Position numbers and translations under genes: made by a program. From contig NZ_ATVD01000002.1 of assembly GCF_000420545.1 (NCBI RefSeq), forward strand, positions 1 through 64,000: 64,000 nucleotides of DNA, read 5' to 3'. This DNA comes from Arenimonas oryziterrae DSM 21050 = YC6267. GTDB lineage: Bacteria > Pseudomonadota > Gammaproteobacteria > Xanthomonadales > Xanthomonadaceae. The notes beneath the pieces were generated by a model. It did not search any database. It saw only the letters and a program-made list of their open reading frames with translations, and was not told the DNA's origin. Of this stretch, positions 60,764-64,000 are shown one piece after another (position 1 is the first letter of the stretch; every line of letters begins with the position of its first letter).

Positions 60764-61348
60764 TCAGCGGGCGATGTAGGGATTCTCGCCGGTGGCATGA
60801 TCGGTCGCGTCGCGCACGGCAGTGATCTCGGGAATGCGCGCCATCAAGGTCTTCTCGATGCCCTGCTTGAGCGTGACATCGGCCATGCCGCAGCCATGGC
60901 AGCCGCCGCCGAAGCGCAGACGCACAACGCCGTCGCTGGTGATTTCTTCGAGCGATACCTGCCCCTTGTGCGACGCGAGCTGGGGATTGATCTCGGAATC
61001 GAGCAACCAACGCACGCGCTCGATCAAGGACGCATCGCCTTTCGGCGCTTCGCCCTTGATGCGCGGCGCACGAATGGTCAGTTGGCTGCCGGCACCTTGG
61101 GTCGCGTAGTCGATGTCGGCGCCGTCGAGGAAGGGCGCACTCGGCGCATCGACATACAGCGTGAACCCTTCGCAATCGAGCGACCACTCGTCGCCGAGCA
61201 GATCGCCGTTTTCGCAGAACTCCAGGCGGGCGTCGGCGCGCGGCGTGCCCGGATGCACGGCGGAAACGCGGATGCCCACGGCGTCGCCGCCCTGGGTCTT
61301 GAGCAGGTGACGGAAATAGGTCTGGGCGGATTCGGTGATATTGATCAT
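60764..61348 (-). CDS. nfuA: Fe-S biogenesis protein NfuA
   Basis: A 194-residue iron-sulfur carrier: degenerate A-type domain (residues 1-95) and C-terminal NifU domain with cluster ligands Cys150 and Cys153 in [12 protein letters not shown]. It delivers 4Fe-4S clusters to apoproteins under oxidative stress or iron limitation. Length and cysteine positions match the E. coli protein. Divergent from phhB. Confidence 0.96.
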   Translation of the reverse strand: MINITESAQTYFRHLLKTQGGDAVGIRVSAVHPGTPRADARLEFCENGDLLGDEWSLDCEGFTLYVDAPSAPFLDGADIDYATQGAGSQLTIRAPRIKGEAPKGDASLIERVRWLLDSEINPQLASHKGQVSLEEITSDGVVRLRFGGGCHGCGMADVTLKQGIEKTLMARIPEITAVRDATDHATGENPYIAR

Positions 61349-61449
61349 TCGCCGATTTTATCCCATGGGCAGCTAAACTTCCGTTCGGCCCGCCCGTCTC
61401 CGACCAACGGAAACGGCGATCTCCGATTCCGCGACTCCAAGGAAAGCCC

Positions 61450-61788
61450 ATGTCCCTGCTTGCCGAACTCGCCTCCCGCCATTGCAGCCCGCTGCGCGGC
61501 CAGGACCACCTGCTGCCGGAAGACAAGATCCGCGGCTATCTGAACGCCCTGCCCGACTGGGAGCGCATCGAGGACGGCCAGGCGATCAGCAAGACGTACC
61601 GCTTCGGCGACTACTACCGGACGATGGCCTTCGTGAATGCCCTCGCCTTCGTCGCCCACCGCGAAGACCACCATCCGGACCTGTCGGTGCACTACGACCG
61701 CGTGGTCGTACGCTTCTCGACCCACGATGTCGGCGGCCTGAGTCTCAACGATTTCATCTGTGCGGCGAAGGTGGAGCAGTTGGGCTGA
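61450..61788 (+). CDS. phhB: Pterin-4-alpha-carbinolamine dehydratase
   Basis: A 112-residue enzyme that regenerates tetrahydrobiopterin-like cofactor during aromatic hydroxylation. REDHHPDLSVHYDRV carries the conserved His pair and the Tyr, and TFS..DGGLS is seen as RFSTHDVGGLS. AAGGAAAG precedes the ATG. Phenylalanine hydroxylase (phhA) is not in the window, so its partner is elsewhere or the enzyme serves another role. Confidence 0.92.
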   Translation: MSLLAELASRHCSPLRGQDHLLPEDKIRGYLNALPDWERIEDGQAISKTYRFGDYYRTMAFVNALAFVAHREDHHPDLSVHYDRVVVRFSTHDVGGLSLNDFICAAKVEQLG

Positions 61789-61825
61789 GGACCATGCCGA
61801 AAATCAAAGTGAAATATTGCAATGC

Positions 61826-61850
61826 GTAGGTTGAGCGGCAGCGCTCCTAC
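61826..61850. repeat. REP-like palindromic element
   Basis: GTAGG...AGCG-GCAG-CGCTCCTAC, an inverted repeat with a three-base bulge. On the other strand it reads GTAGGAGCG, the head motif of REP elements found in many Pseudomonas and Xanthomonadales genomes. A single copy is seen here; no RAYT transposase lies in the window. Confidence 0.4.
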
Positions 61851-61911
61851 CCCGGTCACAAATGCGCTACAAGAAGATGAATCCCCGCCCGCAGTGGTGG
61901 ACTTGGACCGA

Positions 61912-61937
61912 AGCTCCATCTAGGTTTCTATGGAGCT
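61912..61937 (+). promoter_or_regulatory. Hairpin just upstream of the 61953 gene
   Basis: Perfect 8-bp inverted repeat AGCTCCAT / ATGGAGCT around a 10-base loop, ending 4 bases before the GGAG ribosome-binding site of the next gene. It may be an operator or a leader structure. Confidence 0.4.
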
Positions 61938-61952
61938 CATCGGAGACATCAA

Positions 61953-62450
61953 ATGCGCAGGAAACGAGCTTCCGGAATGATTGCCGTCGTTGCGTTGGCA
62001 ATCGGATCGGTCTGCGGCATCGCATGGTCTAAGTCTTTTTCCCTTTCCGTGCAGGAAGGAGAATCGTTCTGTACTCAGATTTCGATCTATCGATATGGGA
62101 TTCTGGTTTCCAGGCAAACAATCTTGACGCGGGGCGGACAAGTCGCGCAGTCGGAACTGAGCGGAAACCCTCGCGGCGGTGCGTTAAGACTGAAGCTGAG
62201 GGTTGCGCCCGCAAGGATGCAGGGCCAGGAGCAGCAAGCTCACGTCATGACGACAATCCACGAAAAACTGGGCGATTCGTGGACCGTGCTCAACGACTCA
62301 GACTATCTCGTCACCATTGATCAGGAGACCTCGGTGTACAGGGACTCTCCACTGGGGCCCCTTGAGCTCCACATTCTCGTTTCTCCCGGCCCATTGAGCC
62401 TGATCCGCGAATCCCAAGTAGTCGAGCTAGCTGAACCCGCGCGACCTTAA
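61953..62450 (+). CDS. Exported orphan protein of unknown function
   Basis: A 165-residue protein with an N-terminal hydrophobic helix (MIAVVALAIGSVCGIAW, possible signal peptide or anchor). No family is recognised. Its base composition is visibly lower in GC than the neighbouring genes and codon choice is less biased, with ATT, TCT and GAT-type codons frequent. It lies beside a REP-like element and a hairpin, which together suggest recent acquisition. GGAG is eight bases before the ATG. Confidence 0.6.
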   Translation: MRRKRASGMIAVVALAIGSVCGIAWSKSFSLSVQEGESFCTQISIYRYGILVSRQTILTRGGQVAQSELSGNPRGGALRLKLRVAPARMQGQEQQAHVMTTIHEKLGDSWTVLNDSDYLVTIDQETSVYRDSPLGPLELHILVSPGPLSLIRESQVVELAEPARP

Positions 62451-62494
62451 GTTCTGATGCGGCCGATTCGGATGTCCGCATAACAACGGCTTGT

Positions 62495-63448
62495 TCAGGC
62501 CAACCGATCCAGCACTGCCTTCAAATCATCCGCCAGCGGCGCATTGATCAGGTAGGGCTTGGCGCCGCCTTCGAGGGCGAATTCCATCGACGCGGCATGC
62601 AGGAACAGGCGCTTGAGTCCGGCCTGTTCGGCGAGTTTCTTGTTGGCTTCGCGGTCGCCGTACTTTTCGTCGCCCGCGACCGGATGGCCAAGGTGCGCCG
62701 CATGCACGCGGATCTGGTGCGTGCGACCGGTCTCGATGCGGACTTCGCAGAAGCTGTGGCCGGCGCGTCGCTCGATCAGGCGGAAATGACTGACCGAGGG
62801 TTTGCCATTCGGGTCGACGCGCACCATGCGTTCGCCGCCTTGCATCACCGACTTCTGCAGCGGCATTTCGACCGTCATCGTGCCCTGCGGCATCTTGCCG
62901 ACCAGCAGGGTCAAGTATTTCTTGTTCGGAGCTTCCTCGTCATCACCCTCGCGCAGCAGGGCCTGCAGTTCGAGCAAGGCGGCGCGCTTCTTGGCGATGA
63001 TGAGGACGCCGGAGGTGTCGCGGTCCAGGCGATGCACGAGCTCCATCGTCTCGTCCGGGCGCAGGGCGCGCAGGGCTTCGATGACGCCGTAGCTCAGCCC
63101 GCTGCCGCCGTGGACGGCGATGCCGCTGGGCTTGTTCAGGGCGAACAGGGCCTTGTCCTCGTAGACGATGCTGGCCGCCAGGCGGTCGAGCATGCCCTTG
63201 GGCGGCGTCTTCACGTCGCCGACCTGGTCCAGTCGGACCGGGGGAATACGCACCTCGTCCCCGCCCGAGAGCCGGGTGTCGGGCTTGCAGCGCTTGCCGT
63301 TGATCCGGACCTGGCCGCTGCGGACGATCTTGTAAATGATGCTGCGCGGGGCCCCCTTGAGCTGGCCCAACAGGAAGTTGTCCAGGCGCTGACCATCCCG
63401 ATCCTCGGGCACGAGGACCTGTTTCACACCGCCTGAGACTGTGGTCAT
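62495..63448 (-). CDS. rluC: 23S rRNA pseudouridine synthase RluC
   Basis: A 317-residue RluA-family enzyme: N-terminal S4 RNA-binding domain (about 17-80) and catalytic domain with the Asp in VHRLDRDTSG. It makes pseudouridines at 23S positions 955, 2504 and 2580 in E. coli. The position divergent from rne is conserved from E. coli to xanthomonads, supporting RluC over RluD or RluA. Confidence 0.92.
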   Translation of the reverse strand: MTTVSGGVKQVLVPEDRDGQRLDNFLLGQLKGAPRSIIYKIVRSGQVRINGKRCKPDTRLSGGDEVRIPPVRLDQVGDVKTPPKGMLDRLAASIVYEDKALFALNKPSGIAVHGGSGLSYGVIEALRALRPDETMELVHRLDRDTSGVLIIAKKRAALLELQALLREGDDEEAPNKKYLTLLVGKMPQGTMTVEMPLQKSVMQGGERMVRVDPNGKPSVSHFRLIERRAGHSFCEVRIETGRTHQIRVHAAHLGHPVAGDEKYGDREANKKLAEQAGLKRLFLHAASMEFALEGGAKPYLINAPLADDLKAVLDRLA

Positions 63449-63625
63449 GGGTTTCCCATCTGCTACACTAACACCGCGAGATAACGTCCTGATTTCGCTC
63501 GATAGTCGGCCGAAAGCCGCTGTTTGGCGAATCCCGACAGGCCGCTACCACACCCCACGGGGGTGACCATGTTAGCCGGTCTGGAAGGCAGACGGATATC
63601 GCCTCGGGGTGACGCCCGGGCAGAT

Positions 63626-63650
63626 CCGGAAGACGCTCGGCGTCTTTCGG
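63626..63650 (+). promoter_or_regulatory. rne leader hairpin 1
   Basis: CCGGAAGACGC-TCG-GCGTCTTTCGG, 11 paired positions including one G-U, three-base loop. Strongest helix of the leader. Confidence 0.7.
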
Positions 63651-63672
63651 GACCCCTAACGAACAAATGTAA

Positions 63673-63712
63673 AGCGCTCCCGTGGGTTCGCCCGACGGTT
63701 TTTAGTAGCGCT
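63673..63712 (+). promoter_or_regulatory. rne leader hairpin 2 (UUCG-capped, nested)
   Basis: An inner stem CCGTGGG / CCCGACGG with one bulged base around a UUCG tetraloop (63680-63698), enclosed by complementary AGCGCT hexamers at 63673-63678 and 63707-63712. A U-run lies 3' of the inner stem, in the position of a single-stranded RNase E cleavage target. Confidence 0.65.
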
Positions 63713-63726
63713 GGAAGTTCCTGCCG

Positions 63727-63755
63727 CGATCCGACTGCGCCTGCGCAACGGATCG
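63727..63755 (+). promoter_or_regulatory. rne leader hairpin 3
   Basis: CGATCCG / CGGATCG, a perfect 7-bp stem around 15 bases that can pair internally (GCGC/GCGC), 59 bases before the rne ATG. Confidence 0.6.
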
Positions 63756-63814
63756 AGCTAGACGGGCGCGGACCCCCGGCGTTCCTCGCGGTTGAGCGCG
63801 TGAGGACACTGACA

Positions 63815-64000
63815 ATGAAGCGGATGCTGATCAATGCCACGCAGGCGGAAGAACTGCGTGTCGCCATCGTGGATGGCCAGAACCTGTACGACATCGACAT
63901 CGAGCAACCCTCGAAAGAACAGAAGAAGTCGAACATCTACAAGGGCCGCATCGTCCGGCTCGAACCTTCCCTCGAAGCCGCCTTCGTCGAATACGGCGGC
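63815..64000 (+). CDS. rne: Ribonuclease E, N-terminal fragment (runs off window)
   Basis: The first 62 codons are visible, beginning [21 protein letters not shown] and continuing to [22 protein letters not shown], the start of the S1-interrupted RNase E/G catalytic domain. The gene is cut by the window edge, not broken. GAGGAC lies upstream of the ATG. RNase E initiates mRNA decay and processes rRNA and tRNA. The long structured leader and divergent rluC agree with RNase E over RNase G. Confidence 0.93.
   Translation, partial: MKRMLINATQAEELRVAIVDGQNLYDIDIEQPSKEQKKSNIYKGRIVRLEPSLEAAFVEYGG

Larger units (their letters stand above)
63449..63814 (+). promoter_or_regulatory. rne 5' leader region
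   Basis: A 366-base stretch without a gene between rluC and rne. It holds at least three strong hairpins (63626-63650, 63673-63712 and 63727-63755) in the half nearer rne. In E. coli the rne 5' UTR is of similar length and contains hairpins through which RNase E autoregulates its own mRNA. A TACACT -10-like hexamer (63464-63469) near the left end is the best promoter candidate, without a good -35. Another reading frame on the opposite strand here is not supported. Confidence 0.65.

Noticed and set aside
63463-63936. A 157-codon minus-strand frame over the rne leader
   Set aside because: It crosses the rne start and strong RNA hairpins, has no ribosome-binding site or family match, and the composition is shadow-like.

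Overview
The window is a 64 kb piece of a high-GC gammaproteobacterial chromosome. Gene families and gene order point to the Xanthomonadales/Lysobacterales, probably a Rhodanobacteraceae- or Xanthomonadaceae-like environmental species. The evidence is the serC-pheA-hisC-aroA-cmk-rpsA-ihfB-lapAB block, the ndk-rlmN-pilW-rodZ-TPR-bamB-der block, and lineage-typical small families such as an FFLEELY-type protein and a short L36. The assignment is inferred from gene content; no rRNA, tRNA, insertion sequence, integrase, prophage or CRISPR array was seen. Most of the window is core chromosome with tightly packed, often 4-base-overlapping genes.

Layout. 0-5 kb: small unlinked genes (extended SRAP protein, YkgJ cysteine-cluster protein, DUF3224 protein, FMN reductase, a small soluble protein behind a sigma-54-type promoter, an acyltransferase-3 membrane protein). 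5-14.6 kb, minus strand: ndk, rlmN, pilW, rodZ, a YfgM-like TPR protein, bamB, der, mobA, moeA and a rhodanese-MoeB fusion, joining envelope assembly, ribosome GTPase and molybdenum-cofactor genes. 14.6-19.1 kb: a TetR regulator followed by a beta-oxidation pair (dehydrogenase/hydratase with FadN-type domain order, and a thiolase), with two near-identical 14-bp operator-like sites upstream. 20.9-34 kb, minus strand: serC-pheA-hisC-aroA-cmk-rpsA-ihfB-lapA-lapB, then a WecA-type transferase, a CapD-type dehydratase and galU. 34-39 kb: a five-PAS GGDEF-EAL protein and the MsrPQ methionine sulfoxide repair pair, which uses the molybdenum cofactor made by the moe/mob genes.

38.8-47.2 kb is the most accessory-looking region. 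It carries a twin-FHA membrane protein, a PHA-granule-associated small protein, an FFLEELY-type protein, a patatin-like lipase, a phasin with a histone-like Lys/Ala tail, a membrane-anchored degenerate Mrr-fold protein, a two-domain SDR protein resembling alcohol-forming fatty acyl-CoA reductases, an acyl-CoA-binding protein and a second TetR regulator. Together they look like a neutral-lipid or PHA inclusion and acyl-CoA handling module, although no PHA synthase or wax-ester synthase lies in the window.

47-64 kb: a short L36 gene with a strong promoter, the agmatine-to-putrescine genes aguA-aguB, a TraB-family membrane protein, a tripartite RND efflux operon with two different permeases (one with an unusual hydrophobic insertion), two tandem c-type cytochromes, nfuA, phhB, a lower-GC exported orphan next to a REP-like hairpin, and rluC divergent from rne. 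The rne 5' leader is about 360 bases long with several strong hairpins. rne runs off the right edge.
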